Source: Alloalcanivorax venustensis ISO4
Lineage (GTDB): Bacteria > Pseudomonadota > Gammaproteobacteria > Pseudomonadales > Alcanivoracaceae
Assembly (NCBI RefSeq): GCF_015356855.1
Contig: NZ_ARXR01000005.1
Span: forward strand, 1-64,000
Length of the DNA stretch: 64,000 nucleotides
Direction of reading: 5' to 3'
This document shows positions 55,483 to 64,000 of this stretch, piece after piece. How positions within the stretch are numbered: position 1 is the first letter of the stretch; each line of letters starts with the position of its first letter. The notes under the pieces were generated by a model, which worked only from the letters and a program-made list of their open reading frames with translations, was not told where the DNA came from and made no database searches. The position numbers and the translations under genes were made by a program.

Positions 55483-56847
55483 ATGAGCGATACCCGTTTG
55501 GAGAAGGATTCCCTGGGAGAGATCGAGGTTCCCGCCGAAGCACTCTGGGGCGCCCAGACGCAGAGGGCGGTGGACAACTTTCCGATCAGCGGCCGGCACC
55601 TGCCGGACCGCTTTATCCAGGCGGTGGTGCGTGTGAAGCGCTGCGCCGCCAACGTCAACGCCGACCTGGAGTTGCTTGACGACCAGCGCCGCCGGGCCAT
55701 CGTCGCCGCCTGCGACGAACTGCTGGGCGGCGCCCACACCGACCAGTTTCCGGTGGACGTGTTTCAAACCGGTTCCGGCACCAGCACCAATATGAACGTC
55801 AACGAGGTGATCGCCCGGCTGTGCGGCGACGCCGGCGTGCACCCCAACGACCACGTCAACCTGGGGCAGAGCAGCAACGACACCATTCCCACCGCCATGC
55901 ACCTGTCCTCGGTGATGGCGGTCAGCGAACAGCTGCTGCCCGACCTGGAACACCTGATCGCCACCCTGGGCCTGCGCGCCCGGGAGGGGAAAGACCTGGT
56001 GAAAACCGGCCGCACCCATCTGATGGACGCCATGCCGGTGACCGTGGAGCAGGAACTGCGCACCTGGGTGCTGCAGCTGCAGGCCGCCAGCGAGCGTCTG
56101 GCGCGCGCCCGCAACGAGCTGCACGCGCTGCCCCAGGGCGGCACCGCGGTGGGCACCGGCATTAATGCTCACGCGGAATTCGGCGACCGCTTCGCCGCCG
56201 CCCTGGCGGACGACACCGGTGAACCCTTCACCGCCTTGCCGTATCCTTCGGTGGCGCAAAGCGCGGTGGACGCGCCCTTGCACCTGTCCGCCGCCCTGCG
56301 CGGCCTGGCGGTGGTGCTGATGAAAATCAGCAACGACCTGCGCTGGATGAATTCCGGGCCGATTCACGGGTTGTCGGAGCTGCAGCTGCCGGCCACCCAG
56401 CCCGGGTCGTCGATCATGCCCGGCAAGGTAAACCCGGTAATCTGCGAGTCCGCCACCATGGTGGCGGCCCAGGTCATGGGGCTGGACCAGGCCAACACCG
56501 TGGCGGCCCAGAGCGGCAACTTCCAGCTCAACGTGATGCTGCCGCTGGTGGCCACCAATCTGCTGGATATGACCCGCTGGCTGGCCAACAGCTGCCGTAA
56601 TCTGGCCGACCAGGCCATCGAAGGGCTGACCTGGAACCAGGAGCACCTGGCGGAAGGCGTGGGCCGCAACCCGATTCTGGTCACCGCCCTGAATCCGGTG
56701 ATCGGCTACGAAAAGGCCGCCGCCATCGCCAAGGAAGCGTTTTCCACCGGTCAGCCGGTGATTGAGGTGGCGCTTGCGCACACCGATCTGGATCGCCAGC
56801 GTCTGGAAGCGCTGCTGGATCCCCTTAAACTGACCGGCCCGGGCTGA
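55483..56847 (+). CDS. fumC: Class II fumarate hydratase
   Basis: This 454-residue cytosolic enzyme interconverts fumarate and malate without an iron-sulfur cluster. T-G-S-G-T-S-T-N-M-N near 96, K-T-G-R-T-H-L near 182 (catalytic His region), and the signature G-S-S-I-M-P-G-K-V-N-P near 309 are present. The C-terminus is short. Start ATG 55483 has AAGGAG upstream; the open frame to 55114 lies over the cyclase gene and is not coding. It is a likely single-gene unit. Confidence 0.96.
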   Translation: MSDTRLEKDSLGEIEVPAEALWGAQTQRAVDNFPISGRHLPDRFIQAVVRVKRCAANVNADLELLDDQRRRAIVAACDELLGGAHTDQFPVDVFQTGSGTSTNMNVNEVIARLCGDAGVHPNDHVNLGQSSNDTIPTAMHLSSVMAVSEQLLPDLEHLIATLGLRAREGKDLVKTGRTHLMDAMPVTVEQELRTWVLQLQAASERLARARNELHALPQGGTAVGTGINAHAEFGDRFAAALADDTGEPFTALPYPSVAQSAVDAPLHLSAALRGLAVVLMKISNDLRWMNSGPIHGLSELQLPATQPGSSIMPGKVNPVICESATMVAAQVMGLDQANTVAAQSGNFQLNVMLPLVATNLLDMTRWLANSCRNLADQAIEGLTWNQEHLAEGVGRNPILVTALNPVIGYEKAAAIAKEAFSTGQPVIEVALAHTDLDRQRLEALLDPLKLTGPG

Positions 56848-56904
56848 ACCCGGGACCGTGACCCTGTTTCACTTTTTAATTTTTGTTTGGTGATGGAGAG
56901 AGCA

Positions 56905-58539
56905 ATGAGTAACGACCTGACCATTCAGCGCACCGCCGAAGCGGTGGAATCGCCGCTGGTGATCAACAGCATTCTGGAATCCGGCGTGCGTAACGCTCCC
57001 GAGCAGGAGATTGTCTACGCGGACCAGCGTCGCATGAGCTACCGGGATCTGGAAGAGCGGGTCAACCGGCTCGCCGGCGCGCTGGCGGAGTGCGGGGTCA
57101 AGCCCGGCGACACCGTGGCGGTGATGGACTGGGACACCCACCGTTACCTGGAAGCGTTCTTCGCCATCCCGATGATGGGCGCGGTGCTGCACACGGTGAA
57201 CGTGCGCCTGAGCCCGGAACAGATTCTCTACACCCTGAACCACGCCGAGGACGACGTGATTCTGGTGAACCGGGAGTTTCTGCCGGTTCTCGAGGAGCTG
57301 AAAGACCGCATCGAAACCGTCAAACGCTACGTGCTGCTGGACGACGAAGGCGGCAACCTGGATTCCCAACTGGACATCGCCGGCGAGTACGAAGCCCTGC
57401 TGCAACAGGCCCCGGCTGAATTCGATTTCCCGGAGCTGGACGAAAACACCCGCGCCACCACCTTCTACACCACCGGCACCACCGGCCTGCCCAAGGGCGT
57501 GTACTTCTCCCACCGGCAGCTGGTGCTGCACACCTTCGCCGGCCGCGCCGCGCTGTCCGGTTCCGGGCATGGACGCTTCAACCAGGACGACGTCTACATG
57601 CCGATCACGCCCATGTTCCACGTGCACGCCTGGGGCGTGCCCTATGTGGCGACGCTGCTGGGCGTCAAGCAGGTGTACCCGGGCCGCTACCTGCCGGAGA
57701 CCCTGCTCAAGCTGCTGGTCACCGAGAAAGTCACCTTCTCCCACTGCGTGCCCACCATCATCCAGATGCTGCTGCAGGCCGAGGCCGCCAAGAACGTGGA
57801 CCTGAAAGGCTGGAAGGTGATCATCGGCGGCTCGGCGCTGCCCAAGTCCCTGGCCAAGGGCGCGCTGGAGCGCGGCATCGACATCTACACCGGTTACGGC
57901 ATGAGCGAAACCTGCCCGCTGATTTCCCTGGCGTTGCTGCCCCCGGAGCTGGAAGACGCGGACCTGGAAACCCAGGTGGACTACCGCACCCGCACCGGCC
58001 GCCCGGTGCCCATGGCGCAGATGCGGATCGTCGACGACAACATGAACGAAGTACCCCGCGACGGTAAAACCCAGGGCGAGCTGGTGCTGCGCGCGCCCTG
58101 GCTGACCCAGGGTTACCTGAAGGACGAGGACAACTCCAAGAAGCTGTGGCACGGCGGCTGGATGCACACCGGGGACATCGGCGTGATCGACGCCGACGGC
58201 TGGCTCAAGATCACCGACCGTATCAAGGACGTGATCAAGACCGGCGGCGAGTGGATCTCTTCCCTGGATCTGGAAGGGCTGATTCTGCAGCACGACGGCG
58301 TGGCCGAATGCGCGGTGGTCGGCGTGGAGGACCAGAAATGGGGCGAGCGCCCGGTGGCCCTGGTGGTCAAGGGCGGTGAAGTGGACGAAGACGCGATCAA
58401 GGAACTGGTCAGCCAGTACGCCGACAAGGGCGTGATCAGCCGCTACGGCATCCCCGACCGGGTGGTGTTCGTGGACGAGCTGCCCCGCACCTCGGTGGGC
58501 AAACTGGACAAGAAGAAGATGCGCGCCGAAATGGTGTGA
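56905..58539 (+). CDS. Medium/long-chain acyl-CoA ligase (AMP-forming)
   Basis: This 544-residue adenylate-forming enzyme activates fatty acids to acyl-CoA. The ATP loop Y-T-T-G-T-T-G-L-P-K-G near 188, Y-G-M-S-E-T near 331, T-G-D-I near 421 and the C-terminal hinge/lysine motif (L-K-I-T-D-R-I-K-D near 433, G-K-L-D-K near 534) are clear. Start ATG 56905 has GGAGAGAG upstream. It fits the alkane/fatty acid theme; the exact chain length is not predictable. Confidence 0.92.
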   Translation: MSNDLTIQRTAEAVESPLVINSILESGVRNAPEQEIVYADQRRMSYRDLEERVNRLAGALAECGVKPGDTVAVMDWDTHRYLEAFFAIPMMGAVLHTVNVRLSPEQILYTLNHAEDDVILVNREFLPVLEELKDRIETVKRYVLLDDEGGNLDSQLDIAGEYEALLQQAPAEFDFPELDENTRATTFYTTGTTGLPKGVYFSHRQLVLHTFAGRAALSGSGHGRFNQDDVYMPITPMFHVHAWGVPYVATLLGVKQVYPGRYLPETLLKLLVTEKVTFSHCVPTIIQMLLQAEAAKNVDLKGWKVIIGGSALPKSLAKGALERGIDIYTGYGMSETCPLISLALLPPELEDADLETQVDYRTRTGRPVPMAQMRIVDDNMNEVPRDGKTQGELVLRAPWLTQGYLKDEDNSKKLWHGGWMHTGDIGVIDADGWLKITDRIKDVIKTGGEWISSLDLEGLILQHDGVAECAVVGVEDQKWGERPVALVVKGGEVDEDAIKELVSQYADKGVISRYGIPDRVVFVDELPRTSVGKLDKKKMRAEMV

Positions 58540-58550
58540 CACCCCCTGCC

Positions 58551-58577
58551 CGGGCCGGCGTCCGCCGGCCCGTTTTT
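58551..58577 (+). terminator. Intrinsic terminator of the acyl-CoA ligase gene
   Basis: CGGGCCGGCG (58551-58560) pairs exactly with CGCCGGCCCG (58563-58572), followed by five T residues (58573-58577). It lies 12 bp after the stop. The following 218 bp to the RND adaptor gene contain a small palindrome around 58757-58774 and no gene. Confidence 0.9.
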
Positions 58578-58795
58578 CCTTCCCGTTGATCCGAATTTTC
58601 ACCCTGCCAGAAGCGGAAACCGTGTAGGCTGCGGGAACCACGCTCACCGGACCGGGTCTGTTACCTGGCAGGCCCGGGGCGTTCGCGCGTGGGCCCGGCC
58701 AGGGACGGGCCGATATCCTAATGATAAACCGAGCGCACCTTAAGCCGGGCCGGCCTCAACAGGCACCGGGGTGCCTGTGAGCCTGGAGTAGAATA

Positions 58796-59884
58796 ATGTT
58801 GCGAGTGATCGCGGGCCTGGCGGTGATCGCCGTGATGGCCGCCGTGGGTTGGTGGTGGCTGAGTGATGGGGAAAGCGCCGCCGCGCCGCAGCGTCCTCCC
58901 ACGACGGTGAACGTGGTCCCCGCCATCAGCCGGCCGCTGAGCGATAACCTGGAAGTGGTCGGCACCGCCCGCGCCACCCGTGCCATTGTTCTGGTCACCC
59001 AGGTGGACGGCCGCGTCGACAAGATCCATTTCCAGGAGAGCCAGGACGTGGAGGCCGGCGACCTGCTGGTGACCCTGGATGCCCGCGCCGCCCGCGCCGA
59101 GACCGACCGCACCCGCGCCGACTACCAGCGCGCGCTCTCCGATTACCAGCGTGCATCAAGGCTGGTCGGCGGCAGCGCCATTTCCGAAGCGGAAGTCGCC
59201 AACCTGAAAACCACCATGGAGTCCGCCCGGGCCATCATGGAAGCCAGCCGCGTGGCGCTCGAGGACCACTCACTGCGCGCGCCGTTCGACGGCGTGGTGG
59301 GGCTGCGCCAGGTGGACGAAGGGGCCTTTTTGCAAGTGGGGGCGCCGGTCACCACCCTGGACAGCGTGCGCAACCTGGAGGTGAACTTTCAGGTGCCGGA
59401 ACGTTACCTGTCCCGGATCCGCCCCGATCTGACCGTGGAAGTCACCAGCGACGCCTACCCGGACAAGGTATTTCGCGGCAAGATCGCCCTGCTCGACAGC
59501 CGGGTGGAGGCCGCCAGCCGCAGCCTCACGGTGAAGGCCCTGCTGGATAACGCCGACTCCCTGTTGCGTCCGGGCCAGTTCCTGCAGGTGTCGGTGTTGC
59601 TGGCGGAGCATCCGGCGCTGCTGGTGCCCGAACAGGCGGTGATCTCCCAGGGCGCGCAGAGCTACGTGTTCACCGTGAGCAACGACGACGTCGCCGAGCG
59701 GCTGCCGGTGAGTCTGGGCGGGCGTCGGGACGGCTGGGTGGAAATCACCGCCGGCCTGGACCAGGGGCAACCGGTGATCGTCAACGGCCACAGCCGCCTC
59801 GGCAGCGGCGCCCCGGTCAAGGTGGTCGAGGATGAGGGGGCTCTGATGCCCTCCCAGCGCGCGCTCCTGGAGGAGCCGGCCTGA
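58796..59884 (+). CDS. RND efflux periplasmic adaptor (membrane fusion protein)
   Basis: This 362-residue adaptor has an N-terminal membrane anchor (about 3-22) without a lipobox. A lipoyl-like half (G-R-V-D-K-I-H-F near 74, D-L-L-V-T-L-D near 90), a short helical hairpin (about 95-150), the second lipoyl half (L-R-A-P-F-D-G-V-V-G-L near 159) and beta-barrel domains follow. The stop overlaps the pump start (TGATG). No outer-membrane channel gene is adjacent, so a shared TolC-type protein is probably used. Confidence 0.93.
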   Translation: MLRVIAGLAVIAVMAAVGWWWLSDGESAAAPQRPPTTVNVVPAISRPLSDNLEVVGTARATRAIVLVTQVDGRVDKIHFQESQDVEAGDLLVTLDARAARAETDRTRADYQRALSDYQRASRLVGGSAISEAEVANLKTTMESARAIMEASRVALEDHSLRAPFDGVVGLRQVDEGAFLQVGAPVTTLDSVRNLEVNFQVPERYLSRIRPDLTVEVTSDAYPDKVFRGKIALLDSRVEAASRSLTVKALLDNADSLLRPGQFLQVSVLLAEHPALLVPEQAVISQGAQSYVFTVSNDDVAERLPVSLGGRRDGWVEITAGLDQGQPVIVNGHSRLGSGAPVKVVEDEGALMPSQRALLEEPA

Positions 59885-62800
59885 TGGTACTCAGCGATGT
59901 GTCGGTCAAACGGCCGGTCTTCGCCACCGTGGTCAGCCTGTTGATCGTGGTTTTCGGCATCAGCGCGCTGATGAAGCTGCCGATCCGCGAATATCCCGAT
60001 ATCGACCCGCCCCAGGTGTCCGTGGAAGTCACCTACGAAGGCGCCGCCCCGGAGGTGCTGGATACCCAGATCATCCAGGTGGTGGAAGGGGCCATCGCCG
60101 GCGTCGAGGGCGTCAGCCGTATAGAGTCCCGCTCGCGGCTGGGCTCGGCGCGCACCTCGGTGGAGTTCGATCTGGACCGGGACCTGGATATCGCCGCCAA
60201 CGACGTGCGCGACGCCGTTTCCCGCATCATCAATCAGCTCCCTGAAGAAGCCGAAGCGCCGGTGATCGCGAAGAGCGACTCCGACGCCCGGCCGATCATC
60301 TGGGTGACGCTCAGCAGCGATACCCTGGCCACCCAGGAACTCACCGACTTCGCCGAACGCAGCCTGGTGGACCGCTTCGCGGTGCTCGACGGCGTGTCCG
60401 AGGTGAACATCGGCGGCGAGCGCCGCTACGCCATGCGGGTCTGGCTGGACCGCCAGCGCATGGCCGCCAACGGCATCGCGGTCAACGACATCGCCACGGC
60501 GCTGCGCGCCAATAACGTGGAGCTGCCCGCCGGACGCCTGGAGTCCGACAGCCGCAGCTTCACGGTACGCGCCGACAACCGGCTCGCCACCGTGGAGGAA
60601 TTCCGCGATCTGGTGCTGCGTCAGCAGGGCAGCTACCAGTTGCGGGTGGGCGACGTGGCGCGGGTGGAGCTGGGGGTCGAGAACGACGACACCGAGCTGC
60701 GCGCCAACGGCGAGACCGCCGTGGGCCTGGGCATTATCCGCCAATCCAAGGCCAACACCGTGTCGGTCTCGGACAACGTGCGCGCCGAGATCGAGCGGAT
60801 CCGCGAGAACCTGCCCGCCGACATCGCGCTGGACGTCAATTACGACGAATCCCTGTTTATCCGCGCCTCCATCCGGGAAGTGCTGATCACCCTGGGCCTG
60901 TCCATGACCCTGGTGATCCTGGTGATCTTCGCGTTCCTGGGCAACCTGCGCGCCACCCTGATCCCGGCCGTCACTATTCCGGTGTCGGTGATCGGCGCCT
61001 TCATGGGCCTGGGGGCGTTGGACTTCTCCATCAACGTGCTCACCCTGCTGGCGCTGATCCTCGCCATCGGCCTGGTGGTCGACGACGCCATCGTCATGCT
61101 GGAGAACATTCAACGCCGTATCGACGAAGGCGAATCCCGACTGGTGGCCGCCTACCTGGGGGCACGCCAGGTGGCGTTCGCGGTGGTAGCCACCACCCTC
61201 ACCCTGGTGGCGGTGTTCGTGCCGATTTCGTTCATGGGCGGCGACGTGGGGCGGCTGTTCGGCGAGTTCGGCTTCACCCTGGCGGCGGCGGTGGTGATTT
61301 CCAGCGTGGTGGCGCTCAGCCTGGCGCCGATGCTGTGCTCGCGCTGGCTGCACCGCCACCGCAAGGAAGATGAAAACAAACACCTGCTCGAGCGGGGTCT
61401 GGCCCGTCTTAACGGTGGCTACGCCAGGGGCCTGAAGCGTTGCCTGGCCAACCCCTGGCCGGTGCTGGGCGTGGCGGCGCTGATCTGTGTGCTGGCCGGC
61501 CTGGCGTACACCGGTGTGCCCCGGGAGCTGGCGCCCACCGAGGACCGGGGCGTGTTCATCGTGCCGGCCACCGCGCCCCAGGGCGCCACCGCGGACTACA
61601 CCACCCACCACATCAAGGAGGTGGAAGCCCTGATGCAGCCGTTGGTGGACAACGGCGAGGCCGAGCGGGTGCTGTCCATCGTCGGCTTCCGGGGGCAGCC
61701 GGAAAACGCCTTTATGATCACCCGGCTCAAACCCTGGGGCGAGCGCCAGCGCAGCCAGCAGGAGATCGTCCAGCAACTGCGCGGCGAGCTGGGCCAGGTG
61801 GCGGGCCTGCGCGCGTTCGCGGTGAACCCGCCGGGCCTGGGGCAGAGCGCCTTCAACCAGCAGCTTGAAGTGGTGATCGGCGGGCCGGACTACGAATCGG
61901 TGCAGCGCTGGAGCGAATCGGTGATGGCCTCCATGGAGGACAACCCCAACCTGCTCAGCGTGGATACCAACTACGAGGAAACCCAGCCGCAACTGAACGT
62001 GGAACTGAACCGGGAGCGGGCGGCGGACTTCGGCCTGTCCGCCGAGGACGTGGGCCAGACCCTGCAGGCCATGTTCGCCACCCTGCAGGCCTCCACCTAT
62101 GTGGATCGGGGCCGCGAGTACGATGTGCTGCTGGAAGCTAACGAAAGCGAAGCGCGGGTGCCCGACGACGTTAATCCGATTTACGTGCGCACCGACGCCG
62201 GCGAGCTGGTGCCGCTGTCCAGCGTGGTGGATCTGAAAACCGTGGGCGCCTCGCCGGAACTGCGCCGGGTGGACCGGCTGCCGGCGATCACCCTGTCCGC
62301 CAACATGGCCGAAGGCTACGACCTGGGCCGCGCCATCGACTTCGTGGAGCAGACCGTCAACGACACTCTGCCGCTGGAAGCGCGCCTCAGCTACAAGGGC
62401 ATGGCGGAGGAATTCACCGAGGCGTCGTCGGCGATCTTCATCACCTTCGGGCTGGCCCTGCTGATCGTCTTCCTGGTGCTGGCGGCGCAATTCGAAAGCT
62501 GGATCCACCCGCTGATCATCATGCTCACGGTGCCGCTGGCCATCGCCGGCGCGATTCTGGCGCTGCGGGTCACCGGCAACAGCCTGAACATCTACAGCCA
62601 GATCGGTATGATCATGCTGCTCGGCCTGATGGCGAAGAACGGCATTCTGATCGTCGAGTTCGCCAACCAGCTTCGGGATCAGGGTTACAGCGTGGCCGAG
62701 GCGGCCTACCAGGGCGCCATCATCCGCTTCCGGCCGGTGTTGATGACCGGGGTGTCGACCATCTTCGGCGCCGTGCCTTTGGTGCTGGCCACCGGCGCCG

Positions 62801-62988
62801 GCGCGGAAAGCCGCATCACCATCGGCGTGGTGATTCTCGGTGGTCTGTTGTTCGCCACCGTGCTCACCCTGTTTATTATTCCGGTGCTGTACGCCTGGCT
62901 GGCGCCCTACGCCAAATCCGCCGACGCCGTGAAACATCAATTGGAACAGGAGCTGCCCGGTGCACCGCGACAGTCCCCCGCCTCTTGA
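59884..62988 (+). CDS. RND-family efflux pump, inner-membrane transporter
   Basis: This 1034-residue proton-driven pump of the HAE1 type has 12 membrane segments in two sets (first at about 12-30, set two ending near 1010) and two large periplasmic loops. The proton-relay Asp pair is V-V-D-D-A-I near 399-400, and the Lys of the relay is in L-M-A-K-N-G-I-L near 919. The N-terminus S-D-V-S-V-K-R-P-V-F-A is the usual start. It is one operon with the adaptor. Substrates cannot be predicted. Confidence 0.96.
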   Translation: MVLSDVSVKRPVFATVVSLLIVVFGISALMKLPIREYPDIDPPQVSVEVTYEGAAPEVLDTQIIQVVEGAIAGVEGVSRIESRSRLGSARTSVEFDLDRDLDIAANDVRDAVSRIINQLPEEAEAPVIAKSDSDARPIIWVTLSSDTLATQELTDFAERSLVDRFAVLDGVSEVNIGGERRYAMRVWLDRQRMAANGIAVNDIATALRANNVELPAGRLESDSRSFTVRADNRLATVEEFRDLVLRQQGSYQLRVGDVARVELGVENDDTELRANGETAVGLGIIRQSKANTVSVSDNVRAEIERIRENLPADIALDVNYDESLFIRASIREVLITLGLSMTLVILVIFAFLGNLRATLIPAVTIPVSVIGAFMGLGALDFSINVLTLLALILAIGLVVDDAIVMLENIQRRIDEGESRLVAAYLGARQVAFAVVATTLTLVAVFVPISFMGGDVGRLFGEFGFTLAAAVVISSVVALSLAPMLCSRWLHRHRKEDENKHLLERGLARLNGGYARGLKRCLANPWPVLGVAALICVLAGLAYTGVPRELAPTEDRGVFIVPATAPQGATADYTTHHIKEVEALMQPLVDNGEAERVLSIVGFRGQPENAFMITRLKPWGERQRSQQEIVQQLRGELGQVAGLRAFAVNPPGLGQSAFNQQLEVVIGGPDYESVQRWSESVMASMEDNPNLLSVDTNYEETQPQLNVELNRERAADFGLSAEDVGQTLQAMFATLQASTYVDRGREYDVLLEANESEARVPDDVNPIYVRTDAGELVPLSSVVDLKTVGASPELRRVDRLPAITLSANMAEGYDLGRAIDFVEQTVNDTLPLEARLSYKGMAEEFTEASSAIFITFGLALLIVFLVLAAQFESWIHPLIIMLTVPLAIAGAILALRVTGNSLNIYSQIGMIMLLGLMAKNGILIVEFANQLRDQGYSVAEAAYQGAIIRFRPVLMTGVSTIFGAVPLVLATGAGAESRITIGVVILGGLLFATVLTLFIIPVLYAWLAPYAKSADAVKHQLEQELPGAPRQSPAS

Positions 62989-63634
62989 ATACGAACTGGT
63001 GCGCAGCCGGCGGCGCTCTCTGGAAGTGCGGGTGCGCGTGGACGGCAGTGTGCAGGTGCGCGCTCCACTAAAACTGGCTGCCTACCGGGTGGAAGCCTTC
63101 GTGGACTCACGCCGGGACTGGATCCGTGATCAGCAGCAACGCATGGCGGCCCGGCCCCGGGTGCGCTGGCGCGACGGCGACCCCTGCCAGTACCTGGGTG
63201 AGCCGCTCACCCTGCGCGTCGCCGCCGCCGCCAGGGCGCGGGTGGCACGCCACGGCGACGAACTCCACGTGGGCGTGCCCGACCCCCACGACGAAGCCGC
63301 CGTCAGCCACGCCGTGCACGAGTGGTGGCGCGGGCTGGCGCGGACCCGCTTCCAGGAGAGCATCGAACGGCAGTTTCCCTGGTTCGCGGAACGGGGCCAC
63401 CGGCTGCCGGTGCTGCGGGTGAAAAAGATGCGCAGCCGCTGGGGCTCGTTGTCCCGGCGCGGCTACATCAACCTGAGCCTGGCACTGATGCAGTACCCGC
63501 CGGCGGTGATCGACTATGTGGTGATGCACGAGCTTTGCCATCTGGAATACATGCACCACGGCCCCGCCTTCCACGCCTTGATGGACCGCCGGATGCCGGA
63601 CTGGCCGGCCCGCAAGCGGCGCCTGGACGGCTGA
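62960..63634 (+). CDS. YgjP-type metallopeptidase-domain protein
   Basis: This 224-residue protein has the zinc motif H-E-L-C-H-L-E-Y-M-H-H-G near 190, with the third ligand in the following helix, and a K-M-R-S-R-W-G-S region near 156, as in YgjP/DUF45 proteins. The start is GTG 62960 inside the end of the RND pump gene, a 29-bp overlap; no ATG with a ribosome site lies closer. It may be translated by coupling to the pump. Peptidase activity is predicted only from the motif. Confidence 0.85.
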   Translation: MHRDSPPPLEYELVRSRRRSLEVRVRVDGSVQVRAPLKLAAYRVEAFVDSRRDWIRDQQQRMAARPRVRWRDGDPCQYLGEPLTLRVAAAARARVARHGDELHVGVPDPHDEAAVSHAVHEWWRGLARTRFQESIERQFPWFAERGHRLPVLRVKKMRSRWGSLSRRGYINLSLALMQYPPAVIDYVVMHELCHLEYMHHGPAFHALMDRRMPDWPARKRRLDG

Positions 63635-63646
63635 GGTTTTACCCTT

Positions 63647-64000
63647 GTGGGCTATCTGTTCGGCATGTACCGCAAACTTTCTCGTTCCTTCGGCGGCGCG
63701 TTTACCGGCAAAAGCCTGGATTTCGGCGGCAGTGTCCTGCGGCCGGAAGCCACCGGCTACGGTTTGATCTACTTCCTGCAGAGCATGCTGACGCACCAGA
63801 ACGAAAGCCTGAGCGACAAGACCGTGGCGGTGTCCGGCGCCGGCAACGTGGCCCGGCACGCCGCCGCCAAGGCGCTCGAGGAAGGCGCCACCGTGGTCAC
63901 CCTGTCCGATTCCCGTGGCACCGTGCACGCCGGTAAGGGCCTGGATGAAAAACATCTCGAGGCGGTCGCCCGCATCAAGGCGGACGGCGGCGGCCTGGAC
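63647..64000 (+). pseudogene. gdhA: 5'-truncated NADP-type glutamate dehydrogenase, cut by the window edge
   Basis: From 63647 the frame reads V-G-Y-L-F-G-M-Y-R-K, then T-G-K-S-L-D-F-G-G, R-P-E-A-T-G-Y-G and the nucleotide loop V-S-G-A-G-N-V-A. This is GdhA from about its residue 190 onward. The in-frame TGA of the YgjP-type gene (63632-63634) lies 12 bp upstream, so the N-terminal catalytic half with the substrate Lys cannot be encoded here. A GTG at 63647 or ATG at 63665 could start a fragment. The 3' end is beyond the window. It looks like a deletion remnant. Confidence 0.75.

Noticed and set aside
57614-57629. TGTTCCACGTGCACGC as a third parS site
   Set aside because: Only the left half matches; the right half lacks GGAACA, and the sequence encodes a conserved acyl-CoA ligase segment.
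59662-62940. A 1092-codon open frame on the minus strand opposite the RND pump
   Set aside because: It lies wholly antisense to a clear RND transporter, has His/Gln/Gly-rich composition typical of antisense frames in GC-rich genes, and no family motifs.

Overview
The window is about 64 kb of GC-rich gammaproteobacterial chromosome spanning the replication origin. The order tag - glyQ - glyS - gmhB - plsC - gyrB - recF - dnaN - dnaA - oriC - rpmH - rnpA - yidC - mnmE matches the origin region known from Pseudomonas. The long-chain alcohol/aldehyde genes at the left (coniferyl-aldehyde-type dehydrogenase, GMC alcohol oxidoreductase) and an acyl-CoA ligase suggest a lipid- or hydrocarbon-using marine relative such as an Alcanivorax-type bacterium. 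That placement is an inference. No tRNA, rRNA or CRISPR was seen.

Layout. 1-8.6 kb: a TetR regulator divergent from an aldehyde dehydrogenase, then a Tat lipoprotein/GMC oxidoreductase pair, coaD, gamma-glutamyltransferase, an AraC-type regulator, a glyoxalase-fold protein and a SRPBCC protein. 8.6-14.2 kb: a Kef-type antiporter and a four-gene envelope cluster (COG3014 lipoprotein, YcfL, LpoB, FlgT/CsgG-like). 14.2-17.7 kb: serA divergent from a D-2-hydroxyglutarate dehydrogenase and a fumarylacetoacetate-hydrolase-family gene. 17.7-32.4 kb: a visibly less GC-rich genomic island with a copper-resistance core (P-type ATPase, CopB, multicopper oxidase, cupredoxin, CopRS-like two-component system). 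The island also carries little-known genes (circularly permuted ATP-grasp, beta-propeller, helical-bundle protein, DUF302, amino-acid permease) and ends in a frameshifted P4-type integrase. 32.4-37.8 kb: zinc protease-like protein, MFS-acyltransferase fusion, acetyltransferase, DUF4197 lipoprotein, glutamine amidotransferase and tag. 37.8-56.8 kb: the conserved origin block plus a diguanylate cyclase and fumC. 56.9-64 kb: acyl-CoA ligase, an RND efflux pair, a YgjP-type metallopeptidase and a glutamate dehydrogenase lacking its N-terminal half.

How it works together. dnaA-dnaN-recF-gyrB run leftward and rpmH-rnpA-yidC-mnmE rightward from oriC (49958-50414). The origin has three perfect DnaA boxes, a run of DnaA-trio-like triplets and an AT-rich unwinding stretch. 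Two perfect palindromic parS sites lie inside recF, so origin firing and ParB-based segregation signals are clustered within about 4 kb. In the island, a divergent promoter with two mirror-image OmpR-type double boxes sits between the copper effector genes (leftward) and the two-component system (rightward).

The most unusual points are the DnaA-trio/DUE arrangement, the twin parS in recF, the broken integrase and a TGA-interrupted membrane gene in the island, the uncharacterised ATP-grasp/propeller pair at the island's left edge, a long composite inverted repeat beside glyS, and the 5'-truncated gdhA at the right end.
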